Assembly (NCBI RefSeq): GCF_900113035.1
Contig: NZ_FONX01000001.1
Span: forward strand, 62,001-126,000
Direction: 5' to 3'
Origin: Paracidovorax wautersii
Lineage (GTDB): Bacteria; Pseudomonadota; Gammaproteobacteria; Burkholderiales; Burkholderiaceae_C
DNA length: 64,000 bases
Below are positions 1 to 8,836 of the stretch, one piece after another (within the stretch, counting starts at the first letter, position 1; every line of letters starts with the position of its first letter). The notes below the pieces were generated by a model that worked only from the letters and a program-made list of their open reading frames with translations, was not told the origin of the DNA and did not search any database. Position numbers and translations under genes: made by a program.

Positions 1-1040
1 TTGAAGAAGCAGAGCAGCTCGGACAACTCGAGATCAAGGCACGAGCTTGGCTGATCCATGCAGCACTGCTGCGCGGCATGGATTTTCCGTACCGCGCCAG
101 CGAGGCCTCCAAGCGTGCCTTCGATCTGGCCCAGCGCACGGATGTGCTGGAGTACAAGGCACGTGCATTCCGGTCGCAGGCAGCCGAGCATCATTACCAG
201 CGCGAGTACGAGCGGGCCATCAAGGCAGTGCGCAAGAGTGTGTCCCTGTGGGTTCGAATCGGGGATCGTTCGAGCCTGCACTGGACCCAGCTGATGGAAG
301 TGTCGCTGCTGATTGAAGCTGGGCTGTATCACGAGGCAACCGCCACAGCCAACAATGTGGCTGCTCAACGAGACCTGCAGAGGGCACAAAAAGGCTTGCT
401 GCATTTCCTGCGGGCGCAGATGGAGTGGTGTGCGGGAGAGAGCGCCGCAGCGCTGGAGAGACTGCGGGCTTTCACGCTGGCAGCGGCTGGTTCAAACAGC
501 CTGTATATCCAGATGGCCAAGGCCGAAATGGTTTTCCTGGCCATTGAGCTGCGACATCTCCATGAGGCCGCTCAGCTTGTCAGCGCTCTGATCATCCCCC
601 CTACGGCAGGTTGCATGGAGCGGCGGCAGGCCGCCGTGGCTCTGGCACATGGAGATCGATTCCGTGCGATCGAATGCTTGCGACAAGTCTGGGAGAGCGG
701 ACAGTCCCTGGGCATTGAAGGGCTGCTGATCGCGGTGGATCTAGGGTGGCTCTTGCTGGAGACCGCGCTTCCCGGATTCGAAGATCCTGTGCTGGAAATG
801 CTGTTTGCGCATGTGCTGGACTACTCGGAGGAGGCGCCGGAGGTGCGCCTGTTCCGGGCGGGCTATTTGCTGCGCCAGCGAGGGGGTGAGCATCAGCGTG
901 CCGAGTGGAACGCAGAGGTGAAAAGATCACGCTCACTCGCCCGCCGCTGCCCCGTGATGGTCACCGAATCGTATCGCGAAGCGCTGGCCGCACGCGTGCC
1001 GGCTCCGCTCTCTCAGCTGTTCAGCAGGGTCTGTCGCTGA
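1..1040 (+). CDS. Partial helical-repeat (TPR-like) protein, C-terminal part
   Basis: The reading frame is open from the window edge (first full codon at base 3) to a TGA at 1038-1040, so the N-terminus lies outside. About 345 residues are visible. They are almost wholly alpha-helical, with alternating Ala/Leu/Glu-rich helices resembling degenerate TPR repeats, as found in the C-terminal halves of MalT-like or BTAD-type regulators and of large ATPase/adenylate-cyclase regulators. No catalytic or DNA-binding motif is visible in this part, so no function is assigned. An internal ATG at 78 is in frame, but nothing marks it as the true start. GC content is lower than in the housekeeping part of the window. 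Two TTGGTCATGC direct repeats follow the stop within 40 bases. Confidence 0.6.
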   Translation, partial: EEAEQLGQLEIKARAWLIHAALLRGMDFPYRASEASKRAFDLAQRTDVLEYKARAFRSQAAEHHYQREYERAIKAVRKSVSLWVRIGDRSSLHWTQLMEVSLLIEAGLYHEATATANNVAAQRDLQRAQKGLLHFLRAQMEWCAGESAAALERLRAFTLAAAGSNSLYIQMAKAEMVFLAIELRHLHEAAQLVSALIIPPTAGCMERRQAAVALAHGDRFRAIECLRQVWESGQSLGIEGLLIAVDLGWLLLETALPGFEDPVLEMLFAHVLDYSEEAPEVRLFRAGYLLRQRGGEHQRAEWNAEVKRSRSLARRCPVMVTESYREALAARVPAPLSQLFSRVCR

Positions 1041-2019
1041 AGCCCCCCTGACCGCCTTGGTCATGCATTGGTCATGCTCAGTTTGTCGGGATCTTTTCAG
1101 AATGTACCCATTCGCTGGATGTGTTGAGTGAAAAGCATGGCGGGCCCTGAGAAGGCTGCGCCAGCCCCCTTCCCGAAACGGTCTGGTCTTCAGAGAACAC
1201 GCGAAGCAATGTCCGCTCAGACCGACGAATAGGCGAAGACATTCACCTCACCGCGATGCCTTCTCGAAATCCCAGCGTCCGCCCAGGGCCCACAAGGTGG
1301 AGTCCAGGCGATGCAAGCACGACAACTGACTGAAACCATGATGATGGAAATCACGCCATGATGCATCGACACTGCTGCAGGAATGGTATGGGAGCGGCAC
1401 CTGCCGCCCACTGGCGCCGCTGCACGCTTATTCAGCATGGCCCGCGGACACCATCGGCCTCGATGGTGGGTCGATGGACGCAGTTCACACGGGCCGCCGC
1501 AGAGAGCGTGGGCGAGGTGCTGAAGCAGAGCGGGGAGCGACGACGAGGTCCGTTCGAGAACCTCCGCGAACTGGTTCGAGGTGAACAAGGACTGGGGGGC
1601 TCCCCTGGCTTCGCTGATCGGTGCGGGCGGCGAGGTCGTGTCCAACGACCGCACCTCCATCAAACTCGAGCCCGCAATCCGGGAGCTGCGCACTTCGCTG
1701 CGACACAGCACCGCACAGGAGGCGTCGAAAGAGGCCCCCGGCGAGCCGTGCCGATGGCTTGGCCGACGGGAACGACTATCAGGGATGCCGTTTTTCGCTG
1801 TCCTGCCCCAACCGGCCCACAGAGCAGTTTTCGCGTCGTTGCCGCGGCTGGCTGGCCTCGCGTCCCCGCCATGCCTCCACCGCTGCGACCGACCGGAAAC
1901 GCGTTCCAGCGTTGTGTCAGCCCCTTTCACCCAGCAACAGAAATGGCTTCAAAACAGGCACCATGCCTGCGCGTGCGCTCATGGAGAGGAAATACCAAAA
2001 GAAATAAAAGGCAACCATC
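1041..2019. other. Gene-poor interval with possible degenerate coding remnant
   Basis: About 980 bases lie between the truncated repeat protein and the recombinase. Several open frames of 70-240 codons overlap on both strands, but none has a good ribosome site or a product I recognise. Around 1480-1800 on the plus strand protein-like composition passes from one frame to another, which could mean a frameshifted relic. This is a weak impression only. Two direct copies of TTGGTCATGC at 1057-1066 and 1068-1077 are 11 bases apart, about one helical turn, and could be an operator. Confidence 0.35.
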
Positions 2020-2625
2020 ATGCTGATCGGCTATGCGCGCGTATCGACAGAAGACCAGAGCCTCAACTTGCAAATACAGGCTCTTGAGGCCATTGGTTGC
2101 CAGCATATTTACACGGACCATGGAGTTTCGGGCCAGCGCACATCGCGCCCAGGTCTGGACCGGGCGCTGCGCCAGCTCAAGCCCGGGGGCAAGCTGGTAG
2201 TGTGGCGACTGGACCGGCTGGGTCGTTCGCTGACCCACCTGGTCAAGCTGATGGAGCAGCTAGGCCATAGGGAGGTGAGCTTCCAATCTCTCACCGAGGC
2301 CATCGACACCCATTCTTCTGGAGGTCGACTGTTGTTCCACATGATGGCCGCACTGGCCGAGTTCGAACGCTCACTGATCAGCGAACGTACGCGTGCCGGC
2401 ATGCATGCGGCACGCAGCCAAGGTACGCGTCTGGGGCGACCCCCCTCGCTGACGCCGCAGCAATGCCAGCGAGCATGCACCCTGCGCCGGGTGCACGGCT
2501 GGACGACGCTGCAGGTCGCGCATGAATTCGGCGTGCATCCGCGGACGCTTCTGCGCCACGTCGCGGAGTTCTGCGGCAATGCCCGGCATGGCATGTGCAT
2601 CCACTGCATGCAGGAACCAACCTGA
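2020..2625 (+). CDS. Serine recombinase, resolvase/DNA invertase (Hin/Pin) family
   Basis: The 201-residue protein begins MLIGYARVSTEDQ, the N-terminal signature of the resolvase/invertase catalytic domain; Ser9 is the expected nucleophile. The following RLDRLGRSL segment carries catalytic arginines, and AEFERSLISERTRAG is the start of the long E helix. A C-terminal helix-turn-helix (about residues 150-190, GWTTLQVAHEFGVHPRTLL) would bind the recombination site. Length and order match Hin, Gin, Pin and Tn3-type resolvases. No transposase, invertible gene pair or obvious crossover site is visible next to it, so invertase and resolvase roles cannot be separated. The AT-rich leader just upstream (1985-2015) differs from the GC-rich surroundings, consistent with an acquired element. 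Confidence 0.9.
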   Translation: MLIGYARVSTEDQSLNLQIQALEAIGCQHIYTDHGVSGQRTSRPGLDRALRQLKPGGKLVVWRLDRLGRSLTHLVKLMEQLGHREVSFQSLTEAIDTHSSGGRLLFHMMAALAEFERSLISERTRAGMHAARSQGTRLGRPPSLTPQQCQRACTLRRVHGWTTLQVAHEFGVHPRTLLRHVAEFCGNARHGMCIHCMQEPT

Positions 2626-2827
2626 ACAACGCGGGTGCGTCCATACGTCTCCCGTCTGGATGAGGTCACAAGGGGCGATGCGCCGGCCGCCGGCAGATTG
2701 CGCTGAAGCGCCGGCCCCATAGCGCATTTGCCGCTGAACGGGGCCGCCACTTCCGCACCACGCGGGCGGCCTGCGCTTCTAGCATCGGTGCATCCGAAAC
2801 AACCCTTGCGCCGCTGGAGCCCAACCC

Positions 2828-3181
2828 ATGTCCGATCTGCTCGTCACCTTCAACTTCGACCAACTCGGCGAAGCCCGCGAATACCGTCCGCCGGCCGACC
2901 GCGTGATCGAAGGCGACATCGTCTGCCGCAACTGGGACATCGACAGCGCCAAGGACGGCGCCGTGCGTGCCGGCGTCTGGGAAGCCACGCCCGGCGTGAA
3001 CCACTCCATCAAGGGCGAGACCTGGGAGTTCTGCCTGATCCTCTCCGGCGTGGTGGAGATCACCGAGCGCGGCCACGAGCCCAAGATCTACAAGGCCGGC
3101 GACTGCTTCATCATGAAGCCCGGCTACGTGGGCACCTGGCGCACCATCGAGACGGTGCGCAAGGTGTGGGTCATCGCCTGA
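2828..3181 (+). CDS. Small cupin-domain protein (Cupin_3/DUF861-like)
   Basis: The 117-residue protein is a single cupin barrel. The core segment (about residues 50-105) contains NHSIKGETWEFCLILSGVVEI followed later by KAGDCFIMKPGYVGTW, which match cupin motifs 1 and 2 in spacing. It resembles the Cupin_3 group, whose members include ureidoglycine-related enzymes and many unassigned proteins. Substrate and metal use cannot be read from the sequence. It converges on the monooxygenase-esterase operon and is separated from it by only 37 bases, which are mostly a stop-codon-linked hairpin. It may or may not serve the same pathway. Confidence 0.75.
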   Translation: MSDLLVTFNFDQLGEAREYRPPADRVIEGDIVCRNWDIDSAKDGAVRAGVWEATPGVNHSIKGETWEFCLILSGVVEITERGHEPKIYKAGDCFIMKPGYVGTWRTIETVRKVWVIA

Positions 3182-3201
3182 GAACGTTTTCACGTTCTGA
3201 C
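3179..3201 (+). repeat. Stop-codon-overlapping palindromic repeat, copy 1
   Basis: The TGA of the cupin gene runs directly into an inverted repeat: AGAACGT, loop TTTC, ACGTTCT, then GAC. Variants of this unit follow the stop codons at 37213 and, on the minus strand, 49117. It may serve as a weak bidirectional terminator between this gene and the convergent monooxygenase gene, although it has no T tract. Confidence 0.6.
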
Positions 3202-3218
3202 GTCCCTCCTCCGTTCCT

Positions 3219-5726
3219 TCACGGCGTAGCCACCGCCTCCGGGCTCGCGGCCTTCGTCTTCGCTGCCGCCGCACTGCGTGCCGAGGCGATGGCCGCTTCG
3301 CGGCCCGCCGCGCTCTGCACCAGCTGGTTTGCGAACGCGCCCAGCGCATCGATGGCCTGCGCCGCCGAGCGCAGCCAGGCCGACTGCAGGTGGAACACAT
3401 GCCAGCGCCCCTGCCAGACCTGCAGGCGGCATTCGACGCCGGCCTGCTCCAGCCGGGCCGCCAGCCTCAGCGAATCGTCCAGCAGCACTTCCCGCTCGCC
3501 AACCTGGATCATCACCGGAGGCAGGCCCGAGAGATCGGCCTGCAGCGGACGGTGTTCCGCCGCGCCGGCCGGCGCCGCATACCAGCCCAGCCCCTGGCGC
3601 AGCCAGCCTTCGCGGATCATCGGGTCCGCCGCGCGCCGGGTGGCGAGGCTCGCGCCCTGTAGCGCCGGGTCGGTCACGGGCGAGATCAGCAATGCACCGG
3701 CCGGCAGCGGCTGGCCTGAGCGCCTGAGCGACAGCAGCAGCGCCATGACCAGCGCGCCCCCGGCCGAATCGCCGGCGAGCACGATGCGTTCGGGCGCCAC
3801 GCCGCGCTCCAGCAGGGCCTGGTAGCAGGCGCGGGCGTCGTCCAGGGCGGCGGGGTACGGGTGCTCGGGCGCGAGGCGGTAGTCGGGCACGGCCACCACG
3901 GCACCGGCCGCCAGGGCCAGCCGGGTGGTGATGCTGCGGTGCGTGCGCGGGCTGCCCAGGCAAAACGCGCCGCCGTGCAGGTAGAGCACATGCGTGCGTC
4001 CCTCGCCCGCAGTGGGCGCGACGATCTGCACCGGCACGCCGCCCCAGCGCTCCTGGTAGCTCAGGGTGCCGCGCACGCCCGGCATGAACGGCGACAGCAG
4101 GCCCACCACCGCACGCTGCCAGCCGGCGCCGAAGGGCGGGCCGATGAGGCTCTTGAAGCCCAGCCGCAGGAAGCCGCGCAGGAACCCGGCAGGCAGCGCT
4201 TCGGCCGCGCCCGGCGCAGGCGCGATGCGCGTGGCGTCGGCGCCCGCCTGGGCGCTCTGCATCCGGTAGGCATTCAGGCCCGACCAGCGCGTGGCCATCC
4301 GGTAGCTCAGCGTGAAGCCCGGCCAGTTGGTGCTGTTGTGGCCGTTGGCATCCACGTACCAGCTCTTGCAGCCGTTCCAGACGGTCTGCCGCAGGCGCTG
4401 CTGGATGTGGCGGTTGTAGCGCTCGAAGCGCTGCGCATCGGGCTCGATGGTGGCCGCACCCGCCCGCTCCATGGCGCCCACGCAGCGCATGACGTGGGCG
4501 ATCTGGCTCTCGATCATGTACACGATCGAGTTGTGGCCCAGGTTGGTGTTGGGGCCGTAGAGCATGAAGAAGTTGGGAAAGCCCGGCACGGTGATGCCCA
4601 GGTAGGCCGCCGCGCCGCGCTGCCAGGCGGCGTTCAGGTCCAGGCCGCCGCGCCCGGTGATCTTCATGGGCGAGAGGAACTGCGTCGCCGCGAAGCCCGT
4701 GCCATAGACGATCACGTCGGCGCGGTGCAGCCGGCCGTCGCGGGTGCGGACGCCTTCCGGCTCCACCCGGTCGATGGCGCCGGTCTGCACATGCACGTTG
4801 CTGCGCGCCATGGTCGCCAGGTAGTCGCTCGACAGCAGGATGCGCTTGCAGCCGATGGGGTAGTCGGGCGTGAGGGTTTCGCGCAGCGCCGCATCGGGCA
4901 CCTGCCGCCCCAGCATCTTGCGGAACGGCCGGCCCACGGCCCACTGCATCAGCCCCTTGAAGCGCGTGAAGGCCAAGGCCCGCGATTCGTACTTGGCGTA
5001 GATCCAGGCGCGGTGCAGGCGCATGGCGCCGGGCACGAAGCGGAACAGCGCCTTCTCCAGCCCGCCGTAGGCCCGGTCGGGGCGCGGCATCATGTAGCTG
5101 GGCGAGCGCTGGAACACATGCAGCTCCTGCACCCGGCCGGCGATGGCCGGCACGAACTGGATGGCCGATGCGCCGGTGCCGATCACGGCCACGCGCTTCC
5201 CGGCCAGGTCAACGCCCTGGTCCCAGCGCGCCGAATGGAAGCTGGGGCCGGCGAAGCTCTCGATGCCGGCGATGGCCGGCAGCGCCGGCCGGCTGAGCTG
5301 GCCCGTGCCGCTGACCAGGAACTGCGCTGCCAGCCGCTGGCCGTCCTGCAGTTGCACCAGCCAGCGCTGGCCGGCCTCGTCCCACGCGGCGGAGGCGACT
5401 TCGCTCTGCAGGCGCACATGGCGCAGCAGGTCGTAGCGGCGGGCGCAGTGGCGCAGGTACTCCAGGATCTCCTGCTGCGGCGCGAACACACGGCTCCAGC
5501 GCGGGTTGGGCTCGAAGGAGAACGAATACAGGTGCGAGGGCACGTCGCAGGCGGCGCCGGGGTAGGCGTTGTCGCGCCAGACGCCGCCCACGTCGCCGGC
5601 CTTTTCCAGGAGGGCGAAGTCTTCGATGCCGGCCTTGCGCAGCGCGATGGCCATGCCCAGGCCGGCGAAGCCGGTGCCGATGATGAGGAAGCGATAGGCG
5701 GTGATGGCGGGTTCAGGCGAGCGCAT
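3219..5726 (-). CDS. Fusion: Baeyer-Villiger-type flavin monooxygenase + alpha/beta-hydrolase esterase
   Basis: The 835-residue protein has two enzymes in one chain. Residues 1 to about 490 are a class B flavin monooxygenase: FAD motif GTGFAG (17-22), the GGVWRDNAYPGAACDVPSH segment, the Baeyer-Villiger fingerprint FAGPSFHSARWD (158-169, FxGxxxHxxxWD), NADPH motif GTGASA (183-188) and GTGFAAT (342-348). Residues about 560-800 are a hormone-sensitive-lipase-type hydrolase: oxyanion motif HGGAF (584-588), nucleophile GDSAGG (Ser654), probable acid at D750 or D751, and His776. By family knowledge the first half inserts oxygen into a ketone to give an ester or lactone, and the second half would hydrolyse it. 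The tail after 800 is Ala/Ser-rich. The start overlaps the end of the upstream GMC gene by 14 bases, implying coupled translation. Either domain alone is of ordinary family length, so the fusion is the unusual point. Confidence 0.93.
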   Translation of the reverse strand: MRSPEPAITAYRFLIIGTGFAGLGMAIALRKAGIEDFALLEKAGDVGGVWRDNAYPGAACDVPSHLYSFSFEPNPRWSRVFAPQQEILEYLRHCARRYDLLRHVRLQSEVASAAWDEAGQRWLVQLQDGQRLAAQFLVSGTGQLSRPALPAIAGIESFAGPSFHSARWDQGVDLAGKRVAVIGTGASAIQFVPAIAGRVQELHVFQRSPSYMMPRPDRAYGGLEKALFRFVPGAMRLHRAWIYAKYESRALAFTRFKGLMQWAVGRPFRKMLGRQVPDAALRETLTPDYPIGCKRILLSSDYLATMARSNVHVQTGAIDRVEPEGVRTRDGRLHRADVIVYGTGFAATQFLSPMKITGRGGLDLNAAWQRGAAAYLGITVPGFPNFFMLYGPNTNLGHNSIVYMIESQIAHVMRCVGAMERAGAATIEPDAQRFERYNRHIQQRLRQTVWNGCKSWYVDANGHNSTNWPGFTLSYRMATRWSGLNAYRMQSAQAGADATRIAPAPGAAEALPAGFLRGFLRLGFKSLIGPPFGAGWQRAVVGLLSPFMPGVRGTLSYQERWGGVPVQIVAPTAGEGRTHVLYLHGGAFCLGSPRTHRSITTRLALAAGAVVAVPDYRLAPEHPYPAALDDARACYQALLERGVAPERIVLAGDSAGGALVMALLLSLRRSGQPLPAGALLISPVTDPALQGASLATRRAADPMIREGWLRQGLGWYAAPAGAAEHRPLQADLSGLPPVMIQVGEREVLLDDSLRLAARLEQAGVECRLQVWQGRWHVFHLQSAWLRSAAQAIDALGAFANQLVQSAAGREAAIASARSAAAAKTKAASPEAVATP

Positions 5727-7371
5727 GGTCGGCCTCCGGTGCGGTCAGGGGAGATGCGGCCTGCTCCGGCGCGATGCGCTGGCGGCCGAGGATGAGATCC
5801 ACCGCCTTCTCGGCGATCATGATCGTGGGCGCATTGGTGTTGCCGCCGATCAGCGTCGGCATCACCGAGGCATCGACGATGCGCAGCCGGTCCAGCCCGC
5901 GCACGCGCAGCTGTGGATCGACCACCGCGTTCTCGTCCTCGCCCATGCGGCAGGTGCCGACGGGGTGATAGACGGTGTCGGTGCGCGCGCGCAGCACGGC
6001 GCGGATCTGTTCGTCCGTCTCCACGCCCTGCGTGAACATGTCGCGGCGCAGCCAGCGCGCCATGGCGGGCGCCTGCATGATCTTCTGCGTGATGCGAAAG
6101 CCCCGCACCATGTCTTCCAGGTCCTGCCCGTCGGCGTAGAAGGCCGGGTCGATCAGCGGCGCGGCCAGCGGGTCGCGGCTGGCCAGGGCCACGCTGCCCC
6201 GGCTGCGCGGGCGCAGCAGGCAGACGTGGCACGAGAGGCCATGGCCGCCGTGGAAGCGCCGGGCATGGTTGTCCACCATGGCGACGACGAAGTGCAGCTG
6301 CAGGTCCGGCCGCTCGGCGTCGGGACGCGAGCGCAGGAAGCCGCCGCATTCGGCGAAGTTGGAGGTCAGCATGCCGCGCCGCTCGCGCCGGTAGCGCAGC
6401 GCCTCGCGGGCCATGCGCAGGCCGCCCCTGGCCGACACGCCCATCGCGGCGGTGGTGTCCACCTGGTAGCCGAAGACGAAGTCCGGATGGTCCTGCAGGT
6501 TCTGCCCGACGCCGGGCAGGTGCATCACCATCGGCAGGCCGTGCGCGGACAGGGCATGCAGCGGGCCCACGCCCGAGAGCATCAGCAGCTGCGGCGTCTG
6601 CAGCGCGCCGGTGGCCAGGATCACCTCGCGCCGGGCGTGCACGCGGCGCACCACGCCGTCCTGCAGGTATTCGACGCCCACGGCGCGGCGGCCGTCGAAC
6701 AGCACGCGCAAGGCGCGCGCATGGGTGCGGACCTCCAGGTTCTGGCGCCGCCCCAGGTGCGGCAGCAGGTAGGCGCGGGCCGCGCTGCAGCGCTCGCCGT
6801 GCTTTTGCGTGAGCTGATAGACGCCCACGCCCTCCTGCTCGGCGCCGTTGAAGTCGGCGTTCACCGCATGGCCGGCCTGCCGCCCGGCGTCGAGGAAGTC
6901 GGCGTGCAGGGGGTTGTCGGTGCGCGGGTCGGCCACCCAGAGCGGCCCTTCGCTGCCGTGCCAGGCATCGTGGATGCTCTCGTTGTGCTCGGAGAGGCGG
7001 AAGTACGGCAGCACCTCGTCGTAGGACCAGCCCGCGGCGCCCATGCGCGCCCAGTCGTCGTAGTCGCTGCGATGGCCGCGGATATAGACCATGGCGTTGA
7101 TCGCCGAGGAGCCGCCCAGCGTGCGCCCGCGCGGCTGGTAGCCCCGGCGCCCGCCCAGGCCGGGCTGGGGCACGGTCTCGAAGGCCCAGTTGTTCAGGTG
7201 CGTGGGGATCATCGCCACCGCGCCCGCCGGCATGCGGATGAGCATGTCGTCGCCCCGGCCGCCGGCCTCCAGCAGGCAGACGCTGTTGGCAGGGTCTTCC
7301 GTCAGCCGCCCGCCCAGCACGCAGCCGCCGGAGCCGCCACCCACCACCACGAAATCGAAGATGTCGCTCAT
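5713..7371 (-). CDS. GMC-family FAD-dependent alcohol dehydrogenase/oxidase
   Basis: The 552-residue protein is full length for the glucose-methanol-choline family. Its N-terminus has the FAD motif GGGSGG (11-16), then GRTLGGSSAINAMVYIRG, the GMC signature around residue 90. Near residue 470, VYHPVGTCRMG supplies the catalytic histidine, and GGNTNAPTIMIAEKA near the C-terminus is the second active-site/FAD segment. It is most like AlkJ/BetA-type alcohol dehydrogenases that pass electrons to the respiratory chain, so a membrane-associated alcohol oxidation is inferred; the substrate is not visible. It is third in a minus-strand operon, 24 bases after the aldehyde dehydrogenase gene and overlapping the monooxygenase-esterase gene, and could oxidise either the entering secondary alcohol or the alcohol released by ester cleavage. 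Confidence 0.92.
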   Translation of the reverse strand: MSDIFDFVVVGGGSGGCVLGGRLTEDPANSVCLLEAGGRGDDMLIRMPAGAVAMIPTHLNNWAFETVPQPGLGGRRGYQPRGRTLGGSSAINAMVYIRGHRSDYDDWARMGAAGWSYDEVLPYFRLSEHNESIHDAWHGSEGPLWVADPRTDNPLHADFLDAGRQAGHAVNADFNGAEQEGVGVYQLTQKHGERCSAARAYLLPHLGRRQNLEVRTHARALRVLFDGRRAVGVEYLQDGVVRRVHARREVILATGALQTPQLLMLSGVGPLHALSAHGLPMVMHLPGVGQNLQDHPDFVFGYQVDTTAAMGVSARGGLRMAREALRYRRERRGMLTSNFAECGGFLRSRPDAERPDLQLHFVVAMVDNHARRFHGGHGLSCHVCLLRPRSRGSVALASRDPLAAPLIDPAFYADGQDLEDMVRGFRITQKIMQAPAMARWLRRDMFTQGVETDEQIRAVLRARTDTVYHPVGTCRMGEDENAVVDPQLRVRGLDRLRIVDASVMPTLIGGNTNAPTIMIAEKAVDLILGRQRIAPEQAASPLTAPEADHALA

Positions 7372-7395
7372 TTTCCTGTCTCCTTTGTCGTCACT

Positions 7396-8826
7396 TCAGG
7401 TCAGCCGCTCCAGCAGCCCGAGCAGGCGCTCGAAGGTCTTGCCGTAGGGCGGATGGAACAGGCCGCTGCCGTTCAGCCGCGCCTGACGGAAGACCGGCTT
7501 GAGGTGGCTCAGCCGATCGAAGCCCCAGCGGCCGTGGTAGGCGCCCTGCCCGCTCGCGCCCACGCCGCCGAAGGGCTGGTGCTCCTGGACCAGATGCCAC
7601 AGGCAGTCGTTGACGGTGACGCCACCGGCCAGGGTCTCGTTCAAGACCCGCTCGCAAGCGGCCCGGTCGCGCCCGAACCAGTAGAGCGCCAGCGGCGGAT
7701 CGCCCGCCCGCACATGGGCGATGGCCGCGTCGGTGCCGGCCACCTCCACGATGGGCAGCACCGGCCCGAAGATCTCTTCCTGCATCAGGCGCATGCCGGG
7801 CGTGGCGCCCAGCACCAGGGTGGGCGGCAGCTTGCGCGTGCCGGTGCCGAAGTCTTCGTGCGCGGGGTTCACTTCGACGATGCGCGCGCCCTGCGCACGG
7901 GCATCGTCCAGCAGCACCAGCAGGCGCTGGCGGTGGCGCTCGCTCACGACGGCGGTGTAGTCCGGGTTGTCGCGCAGCCGGGGGTAGAGCCGGCCCATGG
8001 CAGCGGCCAGGCCCTGTGCCACCGCCTCGCCCTGCCCGGCCGGCACCAGCAGGTAGTCGGGCGCGATGCAGGTCTGCCCGGCATTGAGCAGCTTGCCGAA
8101 GGCGATGCGCGGCAGGGCCTCGCGCAGGTCGCAGCTGGCGTCGAGGATGGCGGGCGACTTGCCGCCCAGCTCCAGCGTCACCGGCACCAGGTTCTTCGCC
8201 GCGGCCTGGGCCACCAGCCGCCCGACCGCCGTGGAGCCGGTGAAGAACAGGTGGTCGAAGGGCAGCTCCACGAAGGCGCGGCCCACATCCGCATCGCCCG
8301 TGACCACGGCCATCTCCGACGGGTCGAACGCATCGGCCACAGCCTGGGCCAGCTCGGCCGCGAAGCGCGGCGTGAACTCCGACGGCTTGATCAGCACCCG
8401 GTTGCCCGCCGCCAGCGCGGCCAGCGCCGGCCCCAGCGCCAGCTGCAGCGGGTAGTTCCAGGGCGAGACCACGCCGACCACGCCCAGCGGCTGCGGCAGC
8501 AGGCGGTTGCCGCCCGGCAGGAAGTGCAGCTGCGTGGGCACGCGGCGCGGCCGCATCCAGCCGCGCAGGTGGCGCAGCGCGTGGCGGATGCCGGCGCGCA
8601 CCACGAACAGCTCGGCCAGCTGGCTCTCGTGCACGCTGCGGCCGCCGAAGTCGGCGTCGATGGCGGCGATGAAGCGCTGCTCGTAGGTATGGGTGAGCGC
8701 CAGCAGGCGGCGCAGCCGGTCGGCACGCACCGGCCAGGCAGGCATGGGCTCCTTGCCGAAGGCCGCGCGCTGCAGGGCCAGCAGGCCGGCCAGCTGGGCG
8801 GCGGAATGGGCGGGGTTCATCTGCAT
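7396..8826 (-). CDS. Aldehyde dehydrogenase, coniferyl-aldehyde/ALDH3-like
   Basis: The 476-residue protein carries the ALDH catalytic set: NYPL substrate-site Asn near residue 120, general-base Glu in VTLELGGKSP, and nucleophile Cys in GQTCIAPDY, followed by EEIFGPVLP. The absence of an N-terminal extension and the ending resemble the class 3/coniferyl-aldehyde group, which oxidises aryl or medium/long-chain aldehydes to acids with NAD(P)+. The start at 8826 is chosen because GTGAGGAGG lies just upstream; the longer open frame has no such site and a composition unlike protein. It lies 10 bases after the acyl-CoA ligase gene, so the acid it makes could go straight to that enzyme. Confidence 0.92.
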   Translation of the reverse strand: MQMNPAHSAAQLAGLLALQRAAFGKEPMPAWPVRADRLRRLLALTHTYEQRFIAAIDADFGGRSVHESQLAELFVVRAGIRHALRHLRGWMRPRRVPTQLHFLPGGNRLLPQPLGVVGVVSPWNYPLQLALGPALAALAAGNRVLIKPSEFTPRFAAELAQAVADAFDPSEMAVVTGDADVGRAFVELPFDHLFFTGSTAVGRLVAQAAAKNLVPVTLELGGKSPAILDASCDLREALPRIAFGKLLNAGQTCIAPDYLLVPAGQGEAVAQGLAAAMGRLYPRLRDNPDYTAVVSERHRQRLLVLLDDARAQGARIVEVNPAHEDFGTGTRKLPPTLVLGATPGMRLMQEEIFGPVLPIVEVAGTDAAIAHVRAGDPPLALYWFGRDRAACERVLNETLAGGVTVNDCLWHLVQEHQPFGGVGASGQGAYHGRWGFDRLSHLKPVFRQARLNGSGLFHPPYGKTFERLLGLLERLT

Positions 8827-8836
8827 GGCGGCCTCC

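Noticed and set aside
1217-1930. 237-codon minus-strand frame near the recombinase
   Set aside because: No ribosome site, biased composition and overlapping rivals on the other strand; kept only as part of the unassigned interval.
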